Part shown: positions 52,594-62,237 of the stretch, piece after piece
Position numbering within the stretch: the first letter of the stretch is position 1
Layout: each line of letters starts with the position of its first letter
From: an uncultured Pelagibacteraceae bacterium
GTDB taxonomy: Bacteria > Pseudomonadota > Alphaproteobacteria > Pelagibacterales > Pelagibacteraceae
Length of the DNA stretch: 64,000 nt
Direction: 5' to 3'
NCBI GenBank assembly: GCA_902610315.1
Contig: CACLVA010000005.1
Coordinates: 21,945-85,944 of the forward strand
The notes under the pieces: generated by a model
The model's database searches: none
Told to the model about the DNA's origin: nothing
The model's input: the letters and a program-made list of their open reading frames with translations, nothing else
Translations under genes and position numbers: made by a program

Positions 52594-53859
52594 TTAACTC
52601 TCTTTTTTAGAAAAAAAAACATTTGTTTTTCTATTTACCGCATACATAATTGATAAGTTTATAACAAACAAAGTTATATTAAAATCACTAAAAAAAGCAC
52701 CCGATGGAATGATCGGTAAAAAGTTGCATAATAAAAAGCAGAATGCACCAATTTGTAAATAGTTTTGCGAGAGAATGATTATTTTTAAAAATTGAAAAAT
52801 TAAAACAAAAAACAAAAAAAGTATTATTATTGTTCCAATTAATCCATGTTCTGATAGAAATTCTAAGTATATCTGGTGAGGATGTGTAATACAAAAATAA
52901 TTGTATTTTTTAACCTTCTCCTTGTCACATGTTTCTATTCTATAATTTTTGTTGCCAACTCCTAGCAATGGATAATTTTTAAAAACTGTGAAACCTGATT
53001 TATATAATTTAATATATATGCTATTTTCAAAATATTTAAAATTTTTTTCTGTGTAAATTTTTGAAAAAATTTGACCAAAATATCTGTGTTTAAGATAGTC
53101 AGAATTTAATACTGTAATTATTATTATTATTGGTATTGTAAGTGATAAGATTATTTTTGATTTCATATCTATAACGTCGATCATATATATAAATAACAAT
53201 AAACCAAACACGGCTTTTATTGAGTTTGATCTCTCACCTGTAATTAATACTGAGAAAATAAATACTAGTGCAAATAACAAGAAAATTATTTTTACAAATT
53301 TTTCATTTTTAAAAACATTTAAAATGAAGCCCAAAATTAAAAAAATGAAACCGTTCATAAAAGCTCCTGCTATTGGTTCGTCTTTAAAAAAACTAACAAC
53401 TCTAATTCCATGAGGCTGTGGTATACCATTCAATGAGATTGCTCCCCACCCAAAAATGTTTGCACCAGTAATTCTCTCAAAATATACATCAAATACAAAA
53501 ACTGAAATTATCACTGTCCAAAAATAAAGGATCATTTTATTTTTTTCGTAATGATAAAATAAAAAATTAATTGCTAAAAATAGTAATATAAGTCTAAAAA
53601 AACCAAAATTTCTATAAAAACCTATCTCAAAATTTAAGGATATTATATTATTAAATAATAGATAAAAATATAAGATTATAAAAATTTTAATTGTTTTATT
53701 ATTCAATAAAAAATTAAAATGTTCAAATCTAAAAAAAAAATATAAATATAAAAATCCTAAAAATAAAATGTTAATTAGAGATATTAATGAACCAAATATA
53801 ATTGATAACGGTAAAATCAATATTAAAATAAATAATGTATTGCTCTCAATATTTTTCAT
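52594..53859 (-). CDS. O-antigen ligase-like polysaccharide ligase/polymerase
   Basis: A 421-residue integral membrane protein with 10-12 membrane segments and a large periplasmic loop near residues 255-330. Features of the Wzy_C/WaaL family are LITGERSNSIKAVFGLLL (ligases have a conserved Arg at this place), YFENSIYIKLYKSGFTVFKNYP leading to LLGVGNKNYR, and THPHQIYLEFLSEHGLIGTI, with the conserved HPH...E. It joins polysaccharide chains to lipid A-core or polymerises repeat units; which of the two cannot be decided by eye. It begins the polysaccharide region. Confidence 0.85.
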   Translation of the reverse strand: MKNIESNTLFILILILPLSIIFGSLISLINILFLGFLYLYFFFRFEHFNFLLNNKTIKIFIILYFYLLFNNIISLNFEIGFYRNFGFFRLILLFLAINFLFYHYEKNKMILYFWTVIISVFVFDVYFERITGANIFGWGAISLNGIPQPHGIRVVSFFKDEPIAGAFMNGFIFLILGFILNVFKNEKFVKIIFLLFALVFIFSVLITGERSNSIKAVFGLLLFIYMIDVIDMKSKIILSLTIPIIIIITVLNSDYLKHRYFGQIFSKIYTEKNFKYFENSIYIKLYKSGFTVFKNYPLLGVGNKNYRIETCDKEKVKKYNYFCITHPHQIYLEFLSEHGLIGTIIILFLFFVLIFQFLKIIILSQNYLQIGAFCFLLCNFLPIIPSGAFFSDFNITLFVINLSIMYAVNRKTNVFFSKKES

Positions 53860-54117
53860 AATTAATTTTAGTTTTATTAAATGTAAATAATTTTAAAGTT
53901 ATAAAATATTTTACAGAAACATTCATGCTGAATTTAATAATTTTAATTATTTTAATTTGCCTAAATTTTTGATTAGATATTATATTTTATTATAATTAAC
54001 TAATTTATCTTAGACATTAATAAATATGGTACTAACAAAAGGATGCGCTAGTTATATAAGTTCCAAATTAGCTAGTAAATCAAAAAAAAACTAAAATAAG
54101 AAAGATCAAAAAATATC
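53860..54117 (-). other. Gene-poor AT-rich gap between polysaccharide genes
   Basis: The 258 bases between the ligase-like gene and the next glycosyltransferase hold no gene I can support. The left half is almost pure A/T and probably contains the ligase promoter. The right half contains a more balanced patch with GCTAGT repeated at 54048 and 54072, and a 22-codon frame (54026-54094) without a visible ribosome-binding site. Confidence 0.4.
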
Positions 54118-55272
54118 TTAATAATTGTGAAGTATTTTATTAAGACTTAAAAAATGGTTAAAAATAGTAAATTTTTTTGAATTTTTTTTTGCTGATAATT
54201 TCATCTTGAATATTTTGTCTTCATCTAAGTTTTTATGATTTTTTAATTTTTCGAATAATTTATTATTTGAATTGCTATCGAATAATAAACCAGCAGATCC
54301 GTTTTCTAAAAACTCCTCAGGTCCATTTTTGCAATTACTCGAAATTATAAATGTATTACAAAAAGAAGCTTCGATTATTACGAAACCTGGCTCTTCCCAA
54401 ACTGAGGACAAAATAAAGGCTTTAGCGTTTTTCATAAAGTAAAATATGTTATCTGTGTGCTCTAATAATTTTATATTTTTTTTTAAATTTAATTTGTCAA
54501 TCTCGTATTCCATTTTTTTTTTTTGTTCACCCTCTCCAATAATCAAAAGTTTTTCTTCAGGATATAATTTTGTAAATTTTGAGAATTCTCTGATTAAGTA
54601 AATAAAATTTTTCTGTTTTGTATATCTACCGGCTGCTAAGTAGTAATCTTTAAAAATTTTTTCGGTGTTTTCAAGACCAGGAATATTCTTTTTCTTAACA
54701 ACGTCCCTAATGTTAATTATAGCATCAGACAAAATATCCATTTTCTCTGGTTTAAAAATACAAGTATTTATCAATTCTTCTTTTAATTGGTTAGTTGGAC
54801 AAGTAATTTTATAAATTTTACTTTGTGAATTAACCCAAAGCTTTTTTCTTAAAAAATTCATTTTAGGGTATCCCGAAATTCTTAATATTACCTTTGTTTG
54901 AAAATTAATAATATTTATTAAAAATAAAGGTAAGGATGTTATTAAATGAATAATAAAATAATTAGGCCTGTTTTTCTTTAGAAAAAATATTAAAGGTAGA
55001 ATTGAAATTAGAATTATTAATATGTAAGAAAATCTGCTACTAAAAAATCCATATTTTGGGAGAAAGTTATAGTAATTGAATGTAAGGTTTTTCAATCTTA
55101 CATTTTTTTTTTCGAGATATCCTCTAAATTTAGTCCACTCACCAAACACATTTAAAATAGTTACATCGTAATTTTCTGAATATTTCGCAAGAGATATTGC
55201 AGAATTTAACGTAGATTTCATTGTACCAACCTTGGTTAGGCATGGTGACCAATACACAATACTTTTTTTCAT
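54118..55272 (-). CDS. Glycosyltransferase, GT4-like
   Basis: A 384-residue GT-B fold enzyme that transfers sugars from nucleotide donors during surface polysaccharide synthesis. The donor-binding domain is recognisable: YYLAAGRYTKQKNFIYLIR, LLIIGEGEQKKKMEYEI and the EX7E-type stretch EEPGFVIIEASFCNTFIISS. There is a hydrophobic hairpin near residues 80-120 that may bind membrane. Donor and acceptor are unknown. It is divergent from the next glycosyltransferase across 154 bases, which probably hold both promoters. Confidence 0.85.
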   Translation of the reverse strand: MKKSIVYWSPCLTKVGTMKSTLNSAISLAKYSENYDVTILNVFGEWTKFRGYLEKKNVRLKNLTFNYYNFLPKYGFFSSRFSYILIILISILPLIFFLKKNRPNYFIIHLITSLPLFLINIINFQTKVILRISGYPKMNFLRKKLWVNSQSKIYKITCPTNQLKEELINTCIFKPEKMDILSDAIINIRDVVKKKNIPGLENTEKIFKDYYLAAGRYTKQKNFIYLIREFSKFTKLYPEEKLLIIGEGEQKKKMEYEIDKLNLKKNIKLLEHTDNIFYFMKNAKAFILSSVWEEPGFVIIEASFCNTFIISSNCKNGPEEFLENGSAGLLFDSNSNNKLFEKLKNHKNLDEDKIFKMKLSAKKNSKKFTIFNHFLSLNKILHNY

Positions 55273-55426
55273 TTCACTATTGTATTTCTATTATAAATTA
55301 ATATCTTGTCTTGTATCTAATATCAATTTAAAGTTTTGGTTTATTTAATTCGTGAATAATATTTTAAATGTGTCACATTAATAAACAAGTAATCTATGTT
55401 TTTGGAGAATAATTATTATAAATAAA

Positions 55427-56527
55427 ATGAAACGTGACATTGTTTTATTTATGCCCTCGATAGATAAAGGGGGAGTTGAAAAAAATTTTTTTTTAATTTC
55501 AAATTATTTAGCAAATTATAATTCTAAAATAAAAGTAATTACAATTTCAAAAAAATTTAAGAAAAGGTTTAACAGAAAAATTGAATTTATAAGTCTAAAA
55601 TGGAATTTTTGGGATAAATTAACTAGAAGAATAAAATTTGGTCTTGCACTTATATTACTAATTATTGAAATTTTAAGAAATAAAAATTTATTAGTTATAA
55701 GTTTTCAAGCAAATATGTATTGTGCATATTTGAGCAAACTATTTGGTTTTAAATTAATAATCAGATCTAACTCGTCACCCTACGGATGGTCACAAAATTT
55801 TTTTAAAAAAAAACTATACAAGCTTGGTTTTAAATTTGCAGAAGGTATAATTGTAAACAGTATAGCCTTTAAAAGGCAAATAGAAAATTTGTTTAAAGTA
55901 AAGGCTAAGCATATTTACAACCCTTTAAACACTAGTGAAATTATAAAATTATCAAAAAAGAGAATTAAATTTAAATTTTTTAGAAAAGGATATCTTAATA
56001 TTATTTCGGTAGGAAGACTTGTCGATCAAAAAGATCATCTAACTTTACTTAAATCGTTAAACTCTATTAAACATAAAATAAACTTTAAGTTATTAATAAT
56101 TGGAGATGGATATAATAAGTTAAATATATTAAATTATATTAAAAACAATAAATTGAATAGTAACGTAAAGCTATTGACTGATATTTCAAATCCTTTTCCA
56201 TATATTTTAAAAGCTGATATTCTAGTCTTATCTTCAGTGTTTGAGGGTTTACCAAATGTCTTACTTGAAGCTTTAACATTAAAAAAGTTTATCATTTCAA
56301 CTAACTGTCCTACAGGTCCATCTGAAATTCTTAATAACGGAAAAGGTGGTATATTAGTGCCTGTAAAAGATCATGTAAAATTAAGCAAAAAGATCATATT
56401 TTATAAAGAAAATTCAAAGATACTAAAAAATAAAGTTCACTATGCTAGAAAAAATTTAAAAAGATTCGATAAAGATAATGTACTTAAAGAATACAAGAAA
56501 TTTATAGATTTATATCTTCACAAATAA
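55427..56527 (+). CDS. Glycosyltransferase, GT4-like
   Basis: A 366-residue GT-B enzyme. The N-terminus has the acceptor-domain pattern MPSIDKGGVEKNFFLISNYL. The donor domain shows NIISVGRLVDQKDHLTLLKS, LLIIGDGYNKLNIL and EGLPNVLLEALTLKKFIIST followed by NCPTGPSEILNNGKGGILV, a pattern common in O-antigen and capsule glycosyltransferases. The sugar specificity is unknown. It converges with the epimerase gene that follows, with one base between the stops. Confidence 0.88.
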   Translation: MKRDIVLFMPSIDKGGVEKNFFLISNYLANYNSKIKVITISKKFKKRFNRKIEFISLKWNFWDKLTRRIKFGLALILLIIEILRNKNLLVISFQANMYCAYLSKLFGFKLIIRSNSSPYGWSQNFFKKKLYKLGFKFAEGIIVNSIAFKRQIENLFKVKAKHIYNPLNTSEIIKLSKKRIKFKFFRKGYLNIISVGRLVDQKDHLTLLKSLNSIKHKINFKLLIIGDGYNKLNILNYIKNNKLNSNVKLLTDISNPFPYILKADILVLSSVFEGLPNVLLEALTLKKFIISTNCPTGPSEILNNGKGGILVPVKDHVKLSKKIIFYKENSKILKNKVHYARKNLKRFDKDNVLKEYKKFIDLYLHK

Positions 56528-56528
56528 A

Positions 56529-57497
56529 TTAGATATTAAGATTATTTTTATTTTTAAATTTTAAGTACCATTTTAATGTGTTTTTTATACCTTGTTTAAT
56601 TGATGTAAATTTATTGAATTTTATTTTTTTTTTCAATTTATAGTTTGATCCATAAGTCCTCAACATTTCACCTTTTCTTGTAGGTAAATAATTTAGTTTG
56701 ACCTTTCTTTTGTAATTTTCATTAATTAAATGAATAAATTTTTTAATCCTAATTGGTTTTGATGAACAGATATTAAAAACTTTATCTTTTGATTTAGGTA
56801 CATTTAGAAATAAAGTTAGAATATTCGCAACATCTTTTACATAGGTAAAATCTCTTACATAATTTCCATAATTATATAAATTAAAAACACTATTTCTTTT
56901 AATTGAGTTAAAATAACTTAAAAATAACATATCGGGTCTTCCAAATGGACCGTAGACAGTAAAAGGTCTAAATATTTTTAAGTCAATTTTATTACCTTTA
57001 AAACCTTTTATAAGAAGATTTTCACATTTTTTTTTTGTTTCAGCATAATAATTTAAAGGATTTAATTTGTAGTTTTCTTTTATAGGAAATTTTCTTTTGT
57101 TTCCATAAACAGAGCTTGATGAAGAAAAGTAAAACTTTTCTATGTTGGTTGATTTATAAATTTGTATCAGATTTTTAGTTGCTAAAATATTATTAGATAA
57201 ATATTGATTTGGGTTTTTAAAAGAATACATAATTCCAGGCTGTGACGCCAAATGATAAACTGCTTTAACGTCAATTTTATTTAATTTTCTTTTTAATTCA
57301 TTAATATTTCTGAGATCCTGTTTTATGAATTTAAAGTTTTTATGTTTATTCAATAAATTAGTTCTATAAAGTTTGTAATTTCTGGAATAATATTTATTTA
57401 AATTATCCAACCCAAAAACAATATGATTCTTAGATAATAATTCTAAACATAAGTGAAAACCAATAAATCCAGCGGATCCTGTTACTAAAATTTTCAT
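56529..57497 (-). CDS. NAD-dependent sugar-nucleotide epimerase, UDP-glucuronate 4-epimerase-like
   Basis: A 322-residue extended short-chain dehydrogenase. The Rossmann motif is VTGSAGFIGFHLCLELL, the active site has the Ser in SSSSVYG and YxxxK as YYAETKKKCENL, and RPFTVYGPFGRPDML follows. The N-terminal GLDNLNKYYSRNYKLYRTN resembles UDP-glucuronate or UDP-glucose 4-epimerases of capsule clusters. It probably supplies UDP-galacturonate or a related sugar. It lies 4 bases after the nucleotidyltransferase gene, so the two are probably co-transcribed. Confidence 0.85.
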   Translation of the reverse strand: MKILVTGSAGFIGFHLCLELLSKNHIVFGLDNLNKYYSRNYKLYRTNLLNKHKNFKFIKQDLRNINELKRKLNKIDVKAVYHLASQPGIMYSFKNPNQYLSNNILATKNLIQIYKSTNIEKFYFSSSSSVYGNKRKFPIKENYKLNPLNYYAETKKKCENLLIKGFKGNKIDLKIFRPFTVYGPFGRPDMLFLSYFNSIKRNSVFNLYNYGNYVRDFTYVKDVANILTLFLNVPKSKDKVFNICSSKPIRIKKFIHLINENYKRKVKLNYLPTRKGEMLRTYGSNYKLKKKIKFNKFTSIKQGIKNTLKWYLKFKNKNNLNI

Positions 57498-57501
57498 TAA
57501 T

Positions 57502-58242
57502 TTATTTAAAAAATTTCTTATAAATTTCTTTCATAATTTTATAATCTTTTGAGTTATCAACTTCAGCCCAATGGCCTGTGTACTTTACGGCTTTTATCTT
57601 GGTATTTTTTTTAATCAATTTTTGTAAAACATCTGTTAAGTAAATTTTTTGTACTTTATTCTTAAATTCCTCTCTTAGACACTTTGAAAACTTTTCCCAT
57701 CCTTTTGGTCTAAATAAAATTAAACCCATGTATTGCCCTTTTATATTATTAATATTTTTTGTCTTATTCCCTATTTCTTTAATATAGCTTTTATTATTGA
57801 CTTTAAAAGTCTCTGCGTCTTTTAATGGATCAGTAAATCTTTTTAACCATAATTTTTTCCAGTTCTTATCGTATGAAACAACTAAATCATTTTTTTTTTT
57901 AATTAATTGAACCAGGACTTTCTTTTCATAAAGAATATCTCCATAAGTCACAATACAAGGGTATTTAAGTAACCATTTTTTTGCCCTCATTAAAGAATAT
58001 ACCATATTAGTGTTTTTCCATTTTATATTATGAAATTCAGTGAAACTATGATTAATTTTTTTAAATACATTTGACTTATATCCTGTGACCAAAGAAATTT
58101 TTTTTATTCCAACACTTTTAAAATTCTCAATTAAAATATCTATTAATTTTTTATTGTTTAGTTTTAAAAAAGATTTTGGTAGTTTTGAATATTTTTTGGG
58201 TAATCTACTTCCTTTTCCAGCTACTAATATAATTGCTCTCAT
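57502..58242 (-). CDS. Sugar-phosphate/choline-type nucleotidyltransferase
   Basis: A 247-residue protein of the NTP-transferase fold: AIILVAGKGSRLP at the N-terminus, PKSFLKLNNKKLIDILIENF, then VTGYK, TYGDILYE (metal-binding Asp) and VVSYDKNWKKLW. The last motif and the general spacing resemble LicC-type phosphocholine cytidylyltransferases, but a sugar-1-phosphate nucleotidyltransferase is equally possible. The C-terminus carries AVKYTGHWAEVDNSKDYKI. I use the ATG at 58242; three more codons upstream lead to a TTG with no support. Confidence 0.8.
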   Translation of the reverse strand: MRAIILVAGKGSRLPKKYSKLPKSFLKLNNKKLIDILIENFKSVGIKKISLVTGYKSNVFKKINHSFTEFHNIKWKNTNMVYSLMRAKKWLLKYPCIVTYGDILYEKKVLVQLIKKKNDLVVSYDKNWKKLWLKRFTDPLKDAETFKVNNKSYIKEIGNKTKNINNIKGQYMGLILFRPKGWEKFSKCLREEFKNKVQKIYLTDVLQKLIKKNTKIKAVKYTGHWAEVDNSKDYKIMKEIYKKFFK

Positions 58243-58364
58243 TAAATACAAAAATTTGATATTTTTGAAATATAGATATTATATTTTTTCAAAAAATACA
58301 TTAAAGAATAATTCATTATGTTAATAAAATTGAGATTTTAAAGTATTAGTATTTATTTAGGCTT

Positions 58365-59483
58365 ATGAAAATTTCATACATTTCAAATTCTGCCCTACCA
58401 GGATCAAATGCCAATTCTCTGCAAATAGTTAAAATGTGTGAACAGTTTACAATATTAAACAATACGGTAAATTTAATTGTTCCAAATACAGGTTTAAAAA
58501 ATTTAAACCCTTATAAATTTTACGGAATCAAAAAAAAATTTTTTATCAAAAAAATTAAGATATTTAAAAAATTTCCTGTTGGTTTGATGTATTATTTATT
58601 TTCAATTGTATCTATTTTTTATGCTTTAAAATATAAATCAGATTTAATAATAACGAGGAATTATTTTGTATGTTTTCTATTAACGCTGATTAAAAAAAAA
58701 TGTATTTTCGAATTTCATCACGATATGACAATGGAAGGTAGAATTGTGCGTTTTATATTAAACAATTTTAATTTTTTAAACTCAGAAAGTGTAGTAAAAA
58801 TTATTGCTATCACACACTCTATAAAGACACATTACATAAATAAATACAATATCAATAAGAAAAAAATTATAGTGTTACCTAGTGGCACATCTTTAGAAAA
58901 TACTGTTGTAAGAATTAATTTTAAAAATAAAAAACTTAATATAGGATATTTTGGATTAGTTAATAATTCTAGAGGTTTAGATTTAATTATTAATTTGTCA
59001 AATATAGACAAATTTAATAACTACTTTATTTTTGGTGCAGAAAAAAATATTATTAGAAATTTACAACAAAAAAATTTTTTCAGTAATCTAAATGTGAATG
59101 GATATATATCTAATGAAAAGATAAAATTTTTTATAAATAAAATGGATATATTAATAATGCCTTATAAAAAAAAGGTTACTTCTGCAGGAAATATTGGAGA
59201 TATTGGAAAATATACATCTCCATTAAAATTATTTGATTATTTAGCAAGCGGAAAAGTCATAATTGCGTCAGAAATAAATGTCTTGAAAGAAGTTTTAAAA
59301 AAAAATTACAATTGCGTTTTTGTTAGAAATTACTCAAATGCTTTTGCGTGGAAAAATGAAATTGATAAAATAAAAAATAACAGAGTTAAAAGAAGATTGC
59401 TATCCATAAGTGCTTTGGATACTTCAAAAAAATACAGACTGATTACTAGAGCGAAAAAGTATTTAGACGATATTAAAATATGA
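58365..59483 (+). CDS. Glycosyltransferase, GT4-like
   Basis: A 372-residue GT-B type enzyme. The N-terminus MKISYISNSALPGSNANSLQIVKMC is typical of GT4 proteins in surface polysaccharide clusters (seen here as SYISNSALPGSNANSLQIVK). Later NIGYFGLVNNSRGLDLIINL, IFGAEKNIIRNL and SPLKLFDYLASGKVIIASE define the donor-binding half. The canonical EX7E is weak (the usual first Glu is replaced in this region), so the exact mechanism is uncertain. The stop overlaps the next gene by 4 bases (ATGA). Confidence 0.82.
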   Translation: MKISYISNSALPGSNANSLQIVKMCEQFTILNNTVNLIVPNTGLKNLNPYKFYGIKKKFFIKKIKIFKKFPVGLMYYLFSIVSIFYALKYKSDLIITRNYFVCFLLTLIKKKCIFEFHHDMTMEGRIVRFILNNFNFLNSESVVKIIAITHSIKTHYINKYNINKKKIIVLPSGTSLENTVVRINFKNKKLNIGYFGLVNNSRGLDLIINLSNIDKFNNYFIFGAEKNIIRNLQQKNFFSNLNVNGYISNEKIKFFINKMDILIMPYKKKVTSAGNIGDIGKYTSPLKLFDYLASGKVIIASEINVLKEVLKKNYNCVFVRNYSNAFAWKNEIDKIKNNRVKRRLLSISALDTSKKYRLITRAKKYLDDIKI

Positions 59484-61207
59484 ATAAAAATTTTTTTTAT
59501 AATAAATCTAAGGCAGATGTAATAAATTCTTTATCTAAAATTAAAGGCCATTATAATATTCCTAAAACTTATTCATTTAAAGTTAGAGAATGGGATAATA
59601 ATAAAAATAAAATATATAAAATTATTAAAAAAAAATTTAAAAATTGCAGAGTAGCTATAAGATCCTCCTCTAAAAGTGAAGACAAAGTTTACGAAAGTCA
59701 GGCAGGTAAATATGAGTCGATACTAAACGTAAGAATATTTGATAAAAAGAAATTTTTTAAGAATGTTTCAAGAGTGATAAAAAGTTACAGGCCAAAAAAT
59801 AGTTTAAATCAGGTTATTATTCAAAAAATGATAACTAATGTTTCAATGAGCGGAGTTATATTTACAAAAGATATAGAAAACGGAAATAACTATTATGTTG
59901 TTAACTACGATGATGTCACGGGAAAAACTAATACGGTAACTTCTGGACAAGGTATTTTCTCTAATAGAATTTTATATATTTTTAAACAGAAAAAAAATCA
60001 AGTTCGTTCACCTAGATTTAAAAAATTAGTTAAAGGTGTGAGTGATTTAGAAAAAAAACTTAAAAGTGACAATCTGGACATAGAGTTTGCAATAACAAGA
60101 AAACTTAAACTTTATATTTTTCAGGTAAGATTGATTACTACTACTAAAAAATGGAAAACTTTAAATTTTACAAAGCATTCAAAAATACTATCTAATGAAG
60201 CATTAAAATTAAGAAAACTGTTAAAAAAAAAAAGTGGGGTTAGCGGTAATTCAACTATATTAGGTCAAATGCCTGATTGGAACCCAGTTGAAATCTTGGG
60301 CAAACATCCGTCTGAATTATCTTCGTCTATTTATAAAGAACTAATTACAAATAAAGTTTGGGCTGAAGCTAGGTTTATTATGGGTTACAAAGATATGACC
60401 AAACATAAACTTATGCATAGTATTATTGGTCAACAATACATTGACACCAGGTTAAGTTTAAACTCATTTTTGCCTTTTGAAACTCCAACTCGTGTTTCCG
60501 ATATAATTGTAAATCAGGGCATTGAAAAATTAAAACAGAATCCATATTTTCATGATAAAATTGAGTTTGAAATATCTACGCCATCATTTACATTTGACTT
60601 AAGGGACAAATTAAATAAAAGATTTAAAAAAAAACTATCTGTAAGTGAAAAGAAAACATTTGAAACATTATTAAAAAAACAAACATTACTTTTTTTAAAA
60701 AATCAAAACAACTTTTCAATAAAAAATATCTCTAATTGGATTAAAGTAAAAAAAAAAATCAAAGTTGAAACAATAACACTAAAAGAATTTTGTGAAAAAA
60801 AAAAAATCAGTAAAATATGTTATATTCATTGCGACACCCAAGGCAACGATTTAAAAGTATTCGAGGGTCTAGGAAAATATAGAAAATTAGTTCAAGAGGG
60901 AGTTTTAGAATCAGCTATTAACTCCAGACTATCTTTGTATTACAATTCCACCAATTTAAAAAAAATAAAAAAAAAATTTAAAATTTGGGGTTACAAAATT
61001 AATTCAGTGAATGAATTTCATAAAAAAAATCCTGAAAGAAATATCCACTTTGAAAATTTAAAAATAGAGAAAAATACAGAAATACGTCAACCATCAGAAA
61101 AAAATCTAAGATTAATAAGTAGAATATTGAGAAATAAAGTTAAAACAAAAGATATAATAAATATTTTTTTTATAAAAAAAAAGTTATCTTTTAATTTATT
61201 TCGATAA
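59480..61207 (+). CDS. Chimeric protein: PEP-synthase-like ATP-grasp domain plus partial FkbM-like domain
   Basis: A 575-residue protein with parts of different origin. Residues about 1-220 are a pyruvate-phosphate-dikinase N-terminal (ATP-grasp) domain: AIRSSSKSEDKVYESQAGKY and MSGVIFTKDIENG. Residues 255-410 match the middle of PEP-synthase-like proteins of polysaccharide clusters (LGQMPDWNPVEILGKHPSEL). From about 425 the sequence switches to the C-terminal part of FkbM-type methyltransferases (TITLKEFCEKKKISKICYI, then HCDTQGNDLKVFEGLG), without the SAM-binding Gly motif. The PEP-synthase phosphohistidine and PEP domains are absent. The function is unknown. It overlaps both neighbours. 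Confidence 0.78.
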   Translation: MNKNFFYNKSKADVINSLSKIKGHYNIPKTYSFKVREWDNNKNKIYKIIKKKFKNCRVAIRSSSKSEDKVYESQAGKYESILNVRIFDKKKFFKNVSRVIKSYRPKNSLNQVIIQKMITNVSMSGVIFTKDIENGNNYYVVNYDDVTGKTNTVTSGQGIFSNRILYIFKQKKNQVRSPRFKKLVKGVSDLEKKLKSDNLDIEFAITRKLKLYIFQVRLITTTKKWKTLNFTKHSKILSNEALKLRKLLKKKSGVSGNSTILGQMPDWNPVEILGKHPSELSSSIYKELITNKVWAEARFIMGYKDMTKHKLMHSIIGQQYIDTRLSLNSFLPFETPTRVSDIIVNQGIEKLKQNPYFHDKIEFEISTPSFTFDLRDKLNKRFKKKLSVSEKKTFETLLKKQTLLFLKNQNNFSIKNISNWIKVKKKIKVETITLKEFCEKKKISKICYIHCDTQGNDLKVFEGLGKYRKLVQEGVLESAINSRLSLYYNSTNLKKIKKKFKIWGYKINSVNEFHKKNPERNIHFENLKIEKNTEIRQPSEKNLRLISRILRNKVKTKDIINIFFIKKKLSFNLFR

Positions 61208-62237
61208 GTTCATTAATTATTTTTTTTGTATTATAATTTTGTTTCCAATTTGGATAATCTTTTTTAAATTTTGAGTTATCTGTAATATACCAAATATGAT
61301 CACCGACTCTATTCTTTCTAATGTAATTTTTTTTTATTTTTAATCCTGATTTAGACTCCAAAAGATTTATTGCCTCAATAATTGAACAATTGGAATATCT
61401 GCCACCACCAATATTGTAAACTTCCCCTCGTTTAGGTTTTTTAAAAAATTCCCAAAAACATTTTACTAAATCATAACTGTGAATATTGTCTCTTACCTGT
61501 TTACCTTCGTAACCTATTATTTTATAGGATTTGTTTGTAATACATTTTTTAACAAGATAAGATAGAAAACCATGTAATTCAGCTCCACTATGTTTTGGAC
61601 CAGTTATACATCCTGCTCTAAAACAAACTGTTTTTAAACCAACATTTTTTCCATACTCTTGAACAATTAGATCAGCATATGTTTTTGAGACACCAAAGAA
61701 ACTATGAGTACACTTATCTATTGAAAATCCTTCATTGATACCTTTAAAATATTCGCTTTTTTTACCTACCTCGTATCTAAATTTTTTTTTAATTAAAGGA
61801 ATTCTGTTAGGATTATCACCATAAACTTTGTTGGTGGACATAAAAATGAAAGGAGCGTCTGGACAGAACTTTTTTGTTAGCTCTAATAGATTTAATGTTC
61901 CTGTAGCATTAACGTTAAAATCTAAGATGGGATAATTTTTACCATAATCATGAGATGGCTGAGCAGCACAGTGAATAATCAGACATATTTTTTTTTTAAA
62001 AAAGTTAAATATTTTTTTTAAACTAGGATAGTTTCTAACATCAATATTAAAATTTTTAAAATTTTTATGTCTATTTAAAAGTATTTTAGTTTGCCATTTG
62101 GTTGAGGCTTTTTTTCCAAAAAAATGTTTTCTTAAGTCGTTATCCACTCCTACTACATCAAAACCCTTTTGGCAAAAAAAATCAACCGACTCAGAACCAA
62201 CTAATCCACTCGAGCCTGTTATAAGAACTAATGACAT
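61191..62237 (-). CDS. NAD-dependent epimerase, CDP-paratose 2-epimerase-like
   Basis: A 348-residue extended SDR protein: LITGSSGLVGSESVDFF, GVDNDLRKHFFGKKASTKW, the Ser region FMSTNKVYGDNPN and the long conserved block CITGPKHSGAELHGFLSYLV, then GYEGKQVRDNIHSYDLV and YNIGGGRYSNCS. These match a group annotated as CDP-paratose 2-epimerases. The catalytic Tyr of YxxxK is Phe here (FFGVSK), which I believe is usual in this group. It probably modifies a nucleotide sugar for the surface polymer. It overlaps the chimeric gene tail-to-tail by 17 bases. Confidence 0.83.
   Translation of the reverse strand: MSLVLITGSSGLVGSESVDFFCQKGFDVVGVDNDLRKHFFGKKASTKWQTKILLNRHKNFKNFNIDVRNYPSLKKIFNFFKKKICLIIHCAAQPSHDYGKNYPILDFNVNATGTLNLLELTKKFCPDAPFIFMSTNKVYGDNPNRIPLIKKKFRYEVGKKSEYFKGINEGFSIDKCTHSFFGVSKTYADLIVQEYGKNVGLKTVCFRAGCITGPKHSGAELHGFLSYLVKKCITNKSYKIIGYEGKQVRDNIHSYDLVKCFWEFFKKPKRGEVYNIGGGRYSNCSIIEAINLLESKSGLKIKKNYIRKNRVGDHIWYITDNSKFKKDYPNWKQNYNTKKIINELIEIN

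Noticed and set aside
54026..54094. A 22-codon frame in the gap between the ligase-like gene and a glycosyltransferase
   Set aside because: There is no ribosome-binding site, no neighbour it would join and no recognisable peptide; chance frames of this size are common.
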